14,269 bases of DNA from Candidatus Mediterraneibacter stercorigallinarum (GTDB lineage Bacteria; Bacillota; Clostridia; Lachnospirales; Lachnospiraceae). Position numbers and translations under genes: made by a program. The notes beneath the pieces were generated by a model. That model saw nothing but the letters and a program-made list of their open reading frames with translations. It had not been told where the DNA came from and did no database searches. Every line of letters starts with the position of its first letter. Positions within the stretch are counted from its first letter, which is position 1. The stretch lies in the NCBI GenBank assembly GCA_019116185.1, contig DXCD01000248.1, forward strand, positions 1-14,269, read 5' to 3'. Positions 14,209-14,269 of this stretch are shown piece after piece.

Positions 14209-14269
14209 CCCAAAATTACCAAATAATTTGTACTTTTTAGCAATATTCCTTCAAACACATTTACATCAT

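Overview
The window looks like a Gram-positive gut Clostridia chromosome, most likely Lachnospiraceae. The basis is strong AGGAGG-type ribosome binding sites, sigma-A promoters, a lipoprotein with a C-G-S-S-rich N-terminus, and a very large secreted glycosidase with FIVAR and Ig-like domains ending in a KTGD-type surface-anchor tail. No species can be named from the sequence alone.

Region 1 (1-3695, + strand) is the 3' part of a sugar phosphotransferase operon. It holds the C-terminus of a fructose-family PTS EIIC, a divergent ribose-5-phosphate isomerase A (rpiA-like), a Gfo/Idh/MocA oxidoreductase, a Cof-type HAD phosphatase that probably starts at TTG, and a 1-phosphofructokinase-type PfkB kinase. 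Genes are closely packed (one stop/start overlap; gaps of 41, 78 and 64 bases) and there is no internal promoter or terminator I can defend. The imported sugar is unknown. The kinase fits a ketose 1-phosphate, while the isomerase and oxidoreductase hint at a substrate other than plain fructose.

Region 2 (3943-6035) is a complete IS1634-like insertion sequence of about 2.1 kb. It has perfect 17-bp terminal inverted repeats and one intact 609-aa DDE transposase on the - strand. It has its own promoter, an outward-facing hairpin plus T-run just upstream that could block incoming transcription, and a bidirectional terminator at the other end. I see no target-site duplication. It lies between the sugar operon and the next gene.

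Region 3 (6036-12873) is a glycan-degradation unit: a 1655-aa secreted, cell-wall-anchored GH95 enzyme (alpha-L-fucosidase or alpha-L-galactosidase) followed by a LacI-family regulator on the same strand. The GH95 promoter region carries a perfect 16-bp LacI-type palindrome just after the predicted start point and a second, 13/16 matching copy 112 bp downstream. The neighbouring regulator is the obvious candidate to bind them.

Region 4 (12874-14269) is a branched-chain amino-acid-type ABC transporter substrate-binding lipoprotein with its own promoter and a strong terminator. The remaining 61 bases show nothing definite.

I did not find a CRISPR array, tRNA, rRNA, defence system or prophage. 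The most distinctive points are the GH95 architecture and its active-site residue, its two-operator control region, and the transcriptional insulation of the insertion sequence.
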